DNA of 64,000 nucleotides, taken from the NCBI RefSeq assembly GCF_017104715.1, contig NZ_JAAGPI010000011.1:62001-126000 (forward strand), read 5' to 3'. This stretch comes from Burkholderia sp. Ac-20365 (GTDB lineage Bacteria > Pseudomonadota > Gammaproteobacteria > Burkholderiales > Burkholderiaceae). The notes beneath the pieces are model-generated. The model searched no databases, was not told the origin of the DNA, and worked only from the letters and a program-made list of their open reading frames with translations. The position numbers and the translations under genes were made by a program. Position 1 is the stretch's first letter. Each line of letters begins with the position of its first letter. Of this stretch, positions 35,403 to 43,940 are shown piece by piece.

Positions 35403-35993
35403 TCAGGCCTTTTCGCCCGCAATATCGCCAACCGCACGCCGCGCTGCGCGCAGGATTTCATTCGCGAGTTCGGGCCGCGACTTCAACACCGCGCGCGATG
35501 CCGCAATCGCACCGATCAGCGCTGACGACATCGCGACCGCTTTCTCGCGCAGGTCGCCCTTCACCTTGTGCGCGTGCAGGTGCTTCTCGAACACGGCAGT
35601 CATCTTTTCGAAACCTTCGCTGTAACGCGCGCTGATCGTCTCGTCCTGACGTCCAATCTCGCTCGCGGACGCGGCCATCGCGCAGCCATTCGCGATGTCG
35701 TCGCGCTTTTCCTCGGACAAATAGCTGTCGAGCAACTCGCTTAAACCCGGCGCCCGGCCTTCGGGCGTGCGGGTCATGCGCTCGTGCCCGATCTGCAGGC
35801 CGTACGCGAGCGCTTCCGCCGCAAGTTCTTCCTTCGACGCGAAATGCGCATACAGCGCGCCATGCGTGAGTCCCGCCGCCTTGCCGATTTCGGCAACACC
35901 GACGCCATCGATGCCGCGCTCCCGGAAAAGGCGCGCGGCAGTTTCGACGAGGGCCGCGCGGTTTTGCGCCGCCTTTTCCTTGCTGACTTTCAT
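35403..35993 (-). CDS. TetR/AcrR-family repressor
   Basis: A 196-residue regulator. Residues 10-56 are the TetR helix-turn-helix: LVETAARLFRERGIDGVGVA then GLTHGALYAHFASKEEL. The C-terminal ligand domain contains NGCAMAASASEIGRQDETIS, as in the YxaF/LmrA-like branch. It is divergent from an SDR gene with a 151-bp gap that holds an inverted repeat, so it probably represses that gene and itself. Ligand unknown. Confidence 0.92.
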   Translation of the reverse strand: MKVSKEKAAQNRAALVETAARLFRERGIDGVGVAEIGKAAGLTHGALYAHFASKEELAAEALAYGLQIGHERMTRTPEGRAPGLSELLDSYLSEEKRDDIANGCAMAASASEIGRQDETISARYSEGFEKMTAVFEKHLHAHKVKGDLREKAVAMSSALIGAIAASRAVLKSRPELANEILRAARRAVGDIAGEKA

Positions 35994-36073
35994 CGCTGAT
36001 CCACCTTCCGCAACAAATCGATGCGAAAAATCGCTTGACTCGTATTGATTGCGGTCGCTATGATTAATTTAAG

Positions 36074-36087
36074 ATTGCAGTTGCAAT
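36074..36087. promoter_or_regulatory. Inverted repeat, probable TetR-type operator
   Basis: ATTGCA and TGCAAT arms separated by GT, in an AT-rich stretch between the divergent TetR-family and SDR genes, 58 bp before the SDR start codon. Position and symmetry fit a TetR-family binding site. Confidence 0.6.
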
Positions 36088-36144
36088 TATAAAACAGCTG
36101 CAGGCGGATGTCCGCCCCAACCCTCAACTTTTGGAGAATTGACC

Positions 36145-36918
36145 ATGTCCTTTGCAAACAAGACGGCGCTCATCACGGGCGGCAACGGTGGCATCGGGTT
36201 CGCAGCGGCGCGCCTGCTGATCGCGCAAGGTGCACGCGTAGCGATCACGGGCCGCGACCAGAAGAAGCTCGACGAAGCCGCGGCCGAACTCGGCCCGAAC
36301 GCGCTGCCCATCCGCGCGGACCTCGACGATCCCGCAGCCATCGACGACGTGATGAAAGTGATCGCCGACAAGTTCGGCAAGCTCGATATCGTGTTCGCGA
36401 ATGCGGGCGTGAGCGGCGCGACGCCGGTCGGCAGCACGACGGCGGAGAAGTTCGAAGCGATCATGCGCACCAACGTGACGGCCGTGTTCCTGACCGTGCA
36501 GGCCGCTGTGCCGCTGATGGGCGAGGGCGGTTCGATCGTGCTGAATGGATCGGTGATGCGTCAGCTGGGCGCGCCGGGTTCGTCGGCGTATTCGGCGTCG
36601 AAGGCGGCAATTTCGGGCATGGCGCGCGTGCTTGCGTCGGAACTCGTCACGCGCGGCATCCGCGTGAATACGGTGATTCCCGGCGGCACGCGTACGTCGA
36701 TCTGGACCCGCGGCGACCGTGAAGGCGCAACGCTCGATGCAACGGAAACGGCACTCTCGCCGATGATCCCGATGGGCCGCTTCGCGTTGGCCGACGAAGT
36801 GGCGCAAGCGGCGGTGTTCCTTGCGTCGGATGCATCGTCGGGCATGACAGCGGCGGAGATCGTCGTGGATGGCGGCAACACGGGTGCGCCGATGGGCGCG
36901 CCGGCATTCCGCCGCTAA
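36145..36918 (+). CDS. Short-chain dehydrogenase/reductase
   Basis: A 257-residue classical SDR. The cofactor motif is TGGNGGIGFA, the structural motif NAGVSGA, and the catalytic Ser-Tyr-Lys set lies in LNGSVMRQLGAPGSSAYSAS followed by K. An arginine in VAITGRDQKK suggests NADP(H). The ATG at 36145 with TTGGAGAA upstream is preferred to a TTG six bases earlier. It is divergent from and probably controlled by the TetR-family gene. The substrate is unknown; such pairs often answer to toxic aldehydes or quinones. Confidence 0.92.
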   Translation: MSFANKTALITGGNGGIGFAAARLLIAQGARVAITGRDQKKLDEAAAELGPNALPIRADLDDPAAIDDVMKVIADKFGKLDIVFANAGVSGATPVGSTTAEKFEAIMRTNVTAVFLTVQAAVPLMGEGGSIVLNGSVMRQLGAPGSSAYSASKAAISGMARVLASELVTRGIRVNTVIPGGTRTSIWTRGDREGATLDATETALSPMIPMGRFALADEVAQAAVFLASDASSGMTAAEIVVDGGNTGAPMGAPAFRR

Positions 36919-36952
36919 GCGCTTGACCTGCTTTAAAGGATGAAACGAAAAA

Positions 36953-36982
36953 GGGCGATGCGCACTGGCATCGCCCTTTTTT
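36953..36982. terminator. Bidirectional terminator between SDR and PepSY genes
   Basis: Stem GGGCGATG/CATCGCCC with an 8-base loop, an A-run on its left and six T residues on its right, so it can end transcripts from both convergent genes. Confidence 0.85.
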
Positions 36983-37003
36983 CTATCCGACGCGCGAGCG
37001 GTG

Positions 37004-37708
37004 TTAGAACATGCCCGCAACGACAGCTGCGACGATCGATCCGAGCACCAGCACCGCGCCGACCGTACGGCGTTTATTCAACTGTGTCCACAGCAGCACG
37101 CCCGTCAGCGACAGCAGAATCACGCCGCCCGCAAACGTGTCGATCAGCAGCACCCAGCCGACACTCAGTCCCACACCCTTGTGCAGATTCGTCAGTGTCG
37201 CGAGGAACGTGTTGGCACTGCGCTTGACGCTCACATAGTCGTTGCCGACCCAGTACTCGGCCTGCGTATTCTCATTCGGCGAAGCAAAACTCACCTGCCA
37301 GTGTTCCGGTTGAATCGCCTTGTGATCGCCCCATGCGACAGGACGCGACGGTTCCTTCTGCATGCGGCCCGGCTTGCCGTCTACCTTCAATTCCTGCTTG
37401 AGCCATTTGGCGAGTTCGCGCGGCGATTCCGGCGCGGGCTGCGGCAACTTCACCTGCAGCGATTCGACCTGTGGTTCGCCCGTCGATACACGCAGCGGTC
37501 CGCCGCGATGGTTCAAAAAAAAGCCGCTGGTGCCCATCAACAGACCGAGCGCCGCGCCCCACAGGCCGATCCAGCTATGCACCTTGCGCAGCCAGCGGAT
37601 GAACGTGATGCGGCGCGAGGCGGCGGGCGGCGCACCGTTGCCGGCGCTTTTGCTTTGCCCGTTCGCGCGTGTGGCGGAATCGATGGCAACGGTTTCGGGT
37701 GTATTCAC
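37004..37708 (-). CDS. PepSY-associated transmembrane protein
   Basis: A 234-residue inner-membrane protein of the PepSY-TM type. An N-terminal helix (WLRKVHSWIGLWGAALGLLM) contains the His that begins the family pattern, a periplasmic PepSY-like part follows (LAKWLKQELKVDG), then THLHKG-like TNLHKGVGLSVGWVLLIDTF and two further helices. Such proteins are often linked to iron-siderophore reduction or metal uptake, but no such genes are near. I prefer the GTG at 37708, with GGAG upstream, to the ATG at 37777, whose extra residues are not conserved-looking. Confidence 0.78.
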   Translation of the reverse strand: MNTPETVAIDSATRANGQSKSAGNGAPPAASRRITFIRWLRKVHSWIGLWGAALGLLMGTSGFFLNHRGGPLRVSTGEPQVESLQVKLPQPAPESPRELAKWLKQELKVDGKPGRMQKEPSRPVAWGDHKAIQPEHWQVSFASPNENTQAEYWVGNDYVSVKRSANTFLATLTNLHKGVGLSVGWVLLIDTFAGGVILLSLTGVLLWTQLNKRRTVGAVLVLGSIVAAVVAGMF

Positions 37709-38044
37709 AGGTCGCTCCAGGGGGCAAGACAGCGTGGATTGCAACTGACCGCGACCGTCGGCGAATAGCGCGCGCATGCGTTCGCCTGTCGGCGCTCGCG
37801 ACGCAAGTCATTGCTTCGGGACGGAATGGCCATCGGCCGGGGGATGCGATGGCGTTGGCTGGCTGGCCGCTTTGCCCTCGAATGGGGCGCAGCAGTGGGC
37901 TGGCTTGTCGATCAGATATGGCTGCCTATGATTTCACGGCGTAATGAATGCCGCAATCGCTCGGGGCGATTTACAACATTGGCAATGTTTCGACAGATTA
38001 CGTAAGGCTTATGCAAGCATTAGGCGGCGCCAATACTCAAATAC

Positions 38045-39136
38045 TCAACGCACGCCGAGCCGGTAGATAGTGGTGTGTCGATAACGCTCGCCCGGCCGCA
38101 GCACGACCTGTTCGGCGTCGGCCATGTTGACCTGATCGGGAAACGCACCTGTTTCGAGGCACAACGCCGCGTGCTTGCCATAAGTCTTGCCGTTGCGGCC
38201 TTCGACGCCTGCCAGAAAGTTGCCCGTATAGAACTGCATGCCTTTCGCGTCCGTCGATACCGTCAGCTCGCGTCCGCTGGCGGGATCGTAAAGCGTGGCG
38301 GCCGTGCGCGTGACAGCCGCGCTCTCGCGCAGCACGTAGCAATGATCGAAGCCGCCTGCGCGCGCGAGTTGCGCATCCGGCCAGTCGAGGCGCGCGCCGA
38401 TCGGCGCGCCCGCACGAAAGTCGAACACGCTGCCCGCGACGTCTTTCTTCTCGATGGGAATCATCGTTTCGTCGACGGCGAAGAATGCGTCTGCGTCGAT
38501 CGAGATCACATGGCCGCGAATGTCGGGCGTGTCGGCGAGCGCGTCGCCCGACAGATTGAAGTACGCGTGATTCGTGAGACTGATGGGCGTCGGTGCATCG
38601 GCGGTGGCGTCGTAGTCGATCGTGAGCGCGCCGTCGTCGTCGAGCGCGTAGCGAACGGTTGCGGTGACTGCGCCGGGAAAACCGGCGTCGCCTTCGGGCG
38701 ATTCGTGTGTGAACACCAGTGCGCCGTCCACTTCGCGCGCCTGCCATAGCGCCTTGTGAAAACCACTGGCACCGCCATGAAGCAGGTTGTCGCCGTCATT
38801 GCGGTCGAGCTGATAGATCATGCCGTCGAGCGTGAAGCGTGCGTTGGCGATGCGGTTCGCCCAGCGGCCCACAGTTGAGCCAAAGTACCAGCGGCTTGCA
38901 AGGTAGTCAGCGGGCGTGTCGTGGCCGAGCAGGATATCGGCGACGCGGCCCGCGCGGTCGGGCGCATGCCACGAGACGAGGGTTGCGCCGAGATCGCTGA
39001 TGGTCGCGCGCATGCCGTGCGCGTTACGCAGCGTGAACAGACGAATGTCGCCGAGACCGGGCAACGTGCCCCAGCGTTCAACCTGGACGCTGGATGAAAG
39101 AGAAGTATCGGTGCTGTGCATGTCGGCGAAATTCAT
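38045..39136 (-). CDS. galM: Aldose 1-epimerase (galactose mutarotase)
   Basis: A 363-residue mutarotase that interconverts alpha and beta anomers of galactose and other aldoses. The catalytic histidine lies in ISLTNHAYFNLSGD and the catalytic glutamate in ALCLETGAFPDQVNMADAEQ; the substrate arginine is in GRWANRIANARF. It could serve both the galactoside operon 4 kb upstream and the xylose genes next to it. It is 31 bp after the XylR gene on the same strand, so the two may share a transcript. Confidence 0.94.
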   Translation of the reverse strand: MNFADMHSTDTSLSSSVQVERWGTLPGLGDIRLFTLRNAHGMRATISDLGATLVSWHAPDRAGRVADILLGHDTPADYLASRWYFGSTVGRWANRIANARFTLDGMIYQLDRNDGDNLLHGGASGFHKALWQAREVDGALVFTHESPEGDAGFPGAVTATVRYALDDDGALTIDYDATADAPTPISLTNHAYFNLSGDALADTPDIRGHVISIDADAFFAVDETMIPIEKKDVAGSVFDFRAGAPIGARLDWPDAQLARAGGFDHCYVLRESAAVTRTAATLYDPASGRELTVSTDAKGMQFYTGNFLAGVEGRNGKTYGKHAALCLETGAFPDQVNMADAEQVVLRPGERYRHTTIYRLGVR

Positions 39137-39167
39137 GTCGGTCGCGGATCGTTGCAGATTAAGTCAT

Positions 39168-40379
39168 TTATGCAGACGGCGCATTATGCGAGGCCTGCGC
39201 CGCTTGTTCCGATTGCATGCGCTCCTGATATTCGCGCGGCGTGCAATCGAGTTCGCGGCGGAACACGGCATACATGTACTGCAACGACGTGAAGCCGCAG
39301 CGGATCGCGACTTCGGCGCTCGACATGTCCTGCTGCGCGAGCAGTTGCTTTGCGACATCGAGCTTGTGCTTGAGGATTTCCTGATGCACGGTGCAGCCCA
39401 GTTCACGCCGGAAGTAATCTTCGAGCGAAGAGCGCGACACGCCGACATAATCGGCGACCTGCTCGGTCTTGATGCCCTGGCACGCGTACTGACGAATGTA
39501 GTGACGCGCGCGCATCACGTAGGGGCTGGCGAGCGGCTCATGCTTCGTCGATTCGCACACGTTGATGCCGACGGGCGGCACGAGAATGCGGCGGCCTGCA
39601 AAGCGTGCACCGCCGAGCATCTGATGCAGCAGGTGCGCTGCCGTACGGCCCATTTCCTCCGTGCCTTGAATCACCGACGAAAGGGGAATACGTGTGAGCG
39701 AGCGCGTGAGCGGATCGTTGTCGATCCCGATGATGGCGACCTGCTCGGGCACTGGAATGCCGCTGATCAGACAGGCCTGCAGAACCTGACGCGCGCGCGC
39801 ATCGGTGACGGCGATGACGCCGACGGGTTTAGGCAGGCTTTGCAGCCATTGCGTGAGTTGCACGCTGGCCTGATGCCAGACGGGCGCGCTGGTGGGCAGC
39901 CCGCGATGCACATCGCCTTCCATGCCATCGGCTTTTAGCAGAGCGTTGAAGGCGAGTTCGCGTTCCTGTGCCCAGCGGTTGGTGGGCGATTCGGGCAGGC
40001 TGTAGAGGGCGAAGCGTTGCAGGCCGGCGCCGATCAGATGCTTATAGGCTAGCGACACGAGTTGCATGTTGTCGGTCGCTATGTAGGGGAGATTCGACGG
40101 ATATTTTGATGCGTCTTCGTAGGAGCCGCCTACGGCTACTACCGGGAGATGCGAGTTCGCGAGTGCTTCCGATACATCGGGGTCGTCGAAGTCTGCGATA
40201 AAACCATCGCCTTCGAAACGTTCGATGCCGTTCAGACGGGCGCGGAAGTCTTCTTCAAGGAAGAGGTCCCAGGCAACGCGGGTCGAGAGCAGGTAATTGC
40301 CGATGCCCGTGATGATTTCACGGTCGTAGACCTTGTTGGCGTTGAAGAGTAGCGCTATTCGATGCGTGTGATGAGGCAT
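39168..40379 (-). CDS. xylR: XylR-type AraC-family xylose regulator
   Basis: A 403-residue activator. The N-terminal two thirds are a LacI/periplasmic-binding-protein-like sensor (HRIALLFNANKVYDREIITG, YIATDNMQLVSLAYKHLIGA), and the C-terminal 100 residues are an AraC double helix-turn-helix (VADYVGVSRSSLEDYFRREL, EVAIRCGFTSLQYMYAVFRR). This is the architecture of E. coli XylR, which activates with bound D-xylose. The ATG at 40379 has AAAGGAGAG upstream; the longer in-frame extension is repeat-flank sequence. Third codon bases near its 5' end are less GC-rich than in the rest. It is divergent from xylA across repeat copy C. Confidence 0.93.
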   Translation of the reverse strand: MPHHTHRIALLFNANKVYDREIITGIGNYLLSTRVAWDLFLEEDFRARLNGIERFEGDGFIADFDDPDVSEALANSHLPVVAVGGSYEDASKYPSNLPYIATDNMQLVSLAYKHLIGAGLQRFALYSLPESPTNRWAQERELAFNALLKADGMEGDVHRGLPTSAPVWHQASVQLTQWLQSLPKPVGVIAVTDARARQVLQACLISGIPVPEQVAIIGIDNDPLTRSLTRIPLSSVIQGTEEMGRTAAHLLHQMLGGARFAGRRILVPPVGINVCESTKHEPLASPYVMRARHYIRQYACQGIKTEQVADYVGVSRSSLEDYFRRELGCTVHQEILKHKLDVAKQLLAQQDMSSAEVAIRCGFTSLQYMYAVFRRELDCTPREYQERMQSEQAAQASHNAPSA

Positions 40380-40446
40380 TGGCTCTCCTTTGCTTCGCGG
40401 TTTTGCTTTTGGTTTTGCTGTTGGGTTTGCTCTCGCTTTTGCTTTC

Positions 40447-41100
40447 GCTGGCATCCGCGTTTTGTTTTGCCTGCTTCACGCGTTGCCCCTGTGCGGGGCG
40501 GCACCTACTTTTCTTTGCCGCGGCAAAGAAAAGTAGGCAAAAGAAAGCCGCTAACACCGCTAACCCTTCTTCCTGCCTGAGGGCCCCCAAAAGTTCCTCC
40601 GCTTCAAACGGCAATCTGCTTTTCACTGCCCGTTACCAACGCATTGAATAGACTCATCACCCACTTCACACACCCGCGTCGCCATACACGCAATCATTTT
40701 GCCCACGTTCTATAGCGGCAAACTGTGTGTAGGCTTTCGCGACGTACAAGCATCACTCCAGACTAAAAAAGCAAGGTTGGTGTTGTAAGGGCGCCGACGT
40801 TTGTGGTGCGACAACCTACACACAGTTTGCCACCTGGGCGGCCGTAATCATTCGCTGCCGCTCGCTGTGCTACGGGTGCTTGAAGCGGGTGAGGCGTTTA
40901 TTCAATGCGCTGGCAACGGGCGGAGACTGGGAGGTTGCCGTTTGAAGCATAAGAACGGTTGGGGGCCCTCAGGCAGTCGTCAAGAACGGGCGGTGTTAGC
41001 CCGCTTTCTTTGCTTACTTTCTTTGCGGCGGCAAAGAAAGTAAGTGCCGCCCCGCACAGGGGCAACGCTAGCAAACCAGAGACAAACCGCGGATGCCAGT
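40447..41100 (+). repeat. Composite palindromic repeat, copy C
   Basis: Same orientation as copy A. End module from GCTGGCATCCGCG (40447), 34-bp palindrome 40504-40537, GGGCCCCCAA box, core halves GGCAAACTGTGTGTAGG (40717-40733, preceded by TATAGC) and CCTACACACAGTTTGCC (40815-40831, followed by ACCTGGGCGGC), mirrored TTGGGGGCCC, GGCGGTGTTAGC, 32-bp palindrome 41013-41044, and an end module closing at CGGATGCCAG. It sits between the divergent xylR and xylA genes, about 200 bp before xylA, so the xyl control region must lie in the narrow flanks. A second end module is not seen here. Confidence 0.9.
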
Positions 41101-41301
41101 AAAAACCCTAGCAAACCAAACCAACCCCAAAACCCACCGCATTAATTCTAGGCCGGCAAACCCTCTCCACGCCAGCAACAACAAATAAATCACCACCCCC
41201 TCTGGCGGATTTCGCAATTGCCGCGCAATCACCCAAGCGTCAGCATGACATCACATCAAGCACAGGCCAACGGCAACATGGCCATCAACCTGGAGACACG
41301 C

Positions 41302-42627
41302 ATGTCCTACTTCGAACACTTGCCCGCCGTGCGCTACGAAGGCCCGCAGACGGACAACCCGTTCGCCTATCGCCACTACGACAAGAACAGGCTGGTGCTC
41401 GGCAAGCGCATGGAAGATCATCTGCGTCTCGCGGTCTGCTACTGGCATACGTTCGTGTGGCCGGGCGCAGACATGTTCGGGCCGGGCACGTTCGAACGTC
41501 CTTGGCACCATAAGGGCGACGCCCTGGAAATGGCACACGCCAAGGCAGACCATGCATTCGAACTGTTTTCGAAGCTAGGCACCCCGTTCTACACATTCCA
41601 CGACACCGACGTGGCGCCCGAAGGCGACAGCATCAAAAGCTATGTGAACAACTTCAAGGCAATGACTGAAGTGCTGCAGCGCAAGCAGGAACAAACGGGC
41701 GTCAAGCTGCTGTGGGGCACGGCCAACCTGTTCTCCAATCCGCGCTACGCAGCCGGCGCAGCCACGAATCCCAACCCCGATGTGTTCGCATTTGCTGCAG
41801 CGCAAGTCTTCAACGCACTCGAAGCAACACGCCAGCTCGGCGGCGAAAACTATGTCCTGTGGGGTGGCCGCGAAGGCTACGAAACGTTGCTGAATACAGA
41901 CCTCAAACGTGAGCGCGAACAGCTTGGCCGCTTCATGAGCATGGTCGTCGAGCACAAGCACAAGACCGGCTTCAAGGGCGCACTGCTGATCGAGCCGAAG
42001 CCGCAGGAACCCACCAAGCATCAGTACGATTACGACGTCGCAACCGTGCACGGCTTCCTGACGCAATTCGGCTTGCAGAATGATATTCGCGTGAATATCG
42101 AAGCCAATCACGCAACGCTTGCAGGGCACTCGTTTCACCATGAAATCGCCAATGCGTTTGCACTCGGCATCTTCGGCAGCGTCGATGCAAATCGCGGCGA
42201 TGCGCAAAACGGCTGGGATACCGATCAATTCCCAAATAGTGTCGAAGAACTCACGCTCGCGTTCTACGAGATCCTGCGCAATGGCGGCTTTACGACAGGC
42301 GGTATGAACTTCGATGCCAAGGTTCGCCGCCAGAGCATCGATCCCGAAGATCTTTTGCATGGCCATATTGGCGCAATCGATGTGATCGCCGTCGCGCTGG
42401 AGCGCGCCGCGCATCTCGTCGAGAACGATCGCTTAGGGGAATTCAAGCAGCAGCGCTATGCGGGCTGGGAGAGCGATTTCGGCCGCAAGGTACTCGCGGG
42501 CGGCTATTCACTCGAATCGCTGGCAAGCGATGCAGTGCAGCGAAACATTGCGCCACGTCATGTCAGCGGTCGGCAAGAACATCTCGAGAACGTCGTCAAT
42601 CAGGCGATCTACTCAGCGCCGAAGTGA
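41302..42627 (+). CDS. xylA: Xylose isomerase
   Basis: A 441-residue cytoplasmic enzyme converting D-xylose to D-xylulose. The catalytic histidine is in FYTFHDTDVAPEG, and the metal ligands are in VNIEANHATLAGHSFHHE and DANRGDAQNGWDTDQFP. Size matches the class II enzymes of Gram-negative bacteria. The ATG at 41302 has GGAGA upstream; 28 extra in-frame codons before it are not family-like. It is the first gene of a probable xylAFGH operon; xylB is not in the window. Confidence 0.96.
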   Translation: MSYFEHLPAVRYEGPQTDNPFAYRHYDKNRLVLGKRMEDHLRLAVCYWHTFVWPGADMFGPGTFERPWHHKGDALEMAHAKADHAFELFSKLGTPFYTFHDTDVAPEGDSIKSYVNNFKAMTEVLQRKQEQTGVKLLWGTANLFSNPRYAAGAATNPNPDVFAFAAAQVFNALEATRQLGGENYVLWGGREGYETLLNTDLKREREQLGRFMSMVVEHKHKTGFKGALLIEPKPQEPTKHQYDYDVATVHGFLTQFGLQNDIRVNIEANHATLAGHSFHHEIANAFALGIFGSVDANRGDAQNGWDTDQFPNSVEELTLAFYEILRNGGFTTGGMNFDAKVRRQSIDPEDLLHGHIGAIDVIAVALERAAHLVENDRLGEFKQQRYAGWESDFGRKVLAGGYSLESLASDAVQRNIAPRHVSGRQEHLENVVNQAIYSAPK

Positions 42628-42839
42628 GTACGCAAGCGCGCACGAAAAATCGTTAGCAGCGCCGGTAGATTTCGTAATTGCTCCGCCGGCGCGCACGGCA
42701 CACGCTGTCGTGCGAACAAAAATGGGGCAGCTTTCAAAACGACGCTCGCGAACAGGTATTCGCAGCGCACCCTGAGGTTAAGACGGCGGTTCGTTTCTCT
42801 CGCATTCGAAACCGCACGCAACCCTAAATGGAGTGAGAC

Positions 42840-43868
42840 ATGAAATCTGCAATGCGCCGTTCCGTATTGAGTTCCCTCGTTTGCGCCGCGCTGGCCACCG
42901 GCCTCACGATGATCGCCCCGCTCGCGCACGCGAGCAAGGACAAGCCCGAAATCGGTTTCTGTATCGACGATCTGCGCGTCGAGCGCTGGTCACGCGATCG
43001 CGACTATTTCGTTGCAGCAGCAACGAAGCTGGGCGCGAAAGTCTCCGTGCAATCCGCCGACGCGAGCGAAGCACGCCAGATCTCGCAGATCGAGAATCTG
43101 ATCTCGCGCGGCGTCGATGTGATCGTGATCGTGCCGTTCAATTCGAAGACGCTCGGCAACGTGGTTGCTGAAGCGCACAAGGCGGGCATCAAGGTCGTGT
43201 CGTATGACCGCCTGATTCTCGATGCCGATGTCGATGCCTACATCTCGTTCGATAACGAAAAGGTCGGCGAACTGCAGGCGCAAGGCGTCTTCAATGCGCA
43301 ACCCAAGGGCAATTACTTCCTGCTAGGCGGCGCACCGACCGACAACAACGCGAAGATGCTGCGCGAAGGGCAGTTGAAAGTACTCAAGCCCGCCATCGAC
43401 CGCGGCGACGTGAAGATCGTCGGTCAGCAGTGGGTGCCGGAATGGAGCGCGGCAACGGCGCTGCGCATCACGGAAGATGCGCTGACGGCGAACAACAACA
43501 AGATCGATGCGATCGTTGCGTCGAACGACGGCACGGCAGGCGGCGCGATCCAGGCGCTCGCTGCGCAGAAGATGGCGGGCAAGGTGCCCGTGTCCGGCCA
43601 GGATGCGGACCTCGCCGCCGTCAAGCGCGTGATCGCCGGCACGCAGACCATGACCGTCTACAAGCCGCTGAAGCTGATCGCAGGCGAAGCGGCCACGCTC
43701 GCCGTCAATCTCGCGAAGGGCGACAAGCCCGCGTACAACGCGAAGTACGACAACGGCAAGAAGCAGGTCGACACCGTGCTGCTGCAACCCACATTGCTCA
43801 CGAAGAGCAATGTCGATGTCGTCATCAAGGACGGCTTCTACACGCAGGCGCAACTGGCTGGCAACTGA
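42840..43868 (+). CDS. xylF: D-xylose ABC transporter substrate-binding protein
   Basis: A 342-residue periplasmic protein with signal peptide ending at APLAHAS. The sugar-binding fold starts KPEIGFCIDDLRVERWSRDR and contains KVVSYDRLILDADVDAYISF and IDAIVASNDGTAGGAIQAL, which are characteristic of XylF. It has GGAG six bases before its ATG. It follows xylA by 212 bp and precedes the XylG and XylH genes, making a complete high-affinity xylose importer. Confidence 0.94.
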   Translation: MKSAMRRSVLSSLVCAALATGLTMIAPLAHASKDKPEIGFCIDDLRVERWSRDRDYFVAAATKLGAKVSVQSADASEARQISQIENLISRGVDVIVIVPFNSKTLGNVVAEAHKAGIKVVSYDRLILDADVDAYISFDNEKVGELQAQGVFNAQPKGNYFLLGGAPTDNNAKMLREGQLKVLKPAIDRGDVKIVGQQWVPEWSAATALRITEDALTANNNKIDAIVASNDGTAGGAIQALAAQKMAGKVPVSGQDADLAAVKRVIAGTQTMTVYKPLKLIAGEAATLAVNLAKGDKPAYNAKYDNGKKQVDTVLLQPTLLTKSNVDVVIKDGFYTQAQLAGN

Positions 43869-43940
43869 TCGCGGGCGCGGACGCTTCCGGCTTTGATGCT
43901 GGAGGCGTTCGCGCATCTTTCATCCATCCAGGAACTACGC

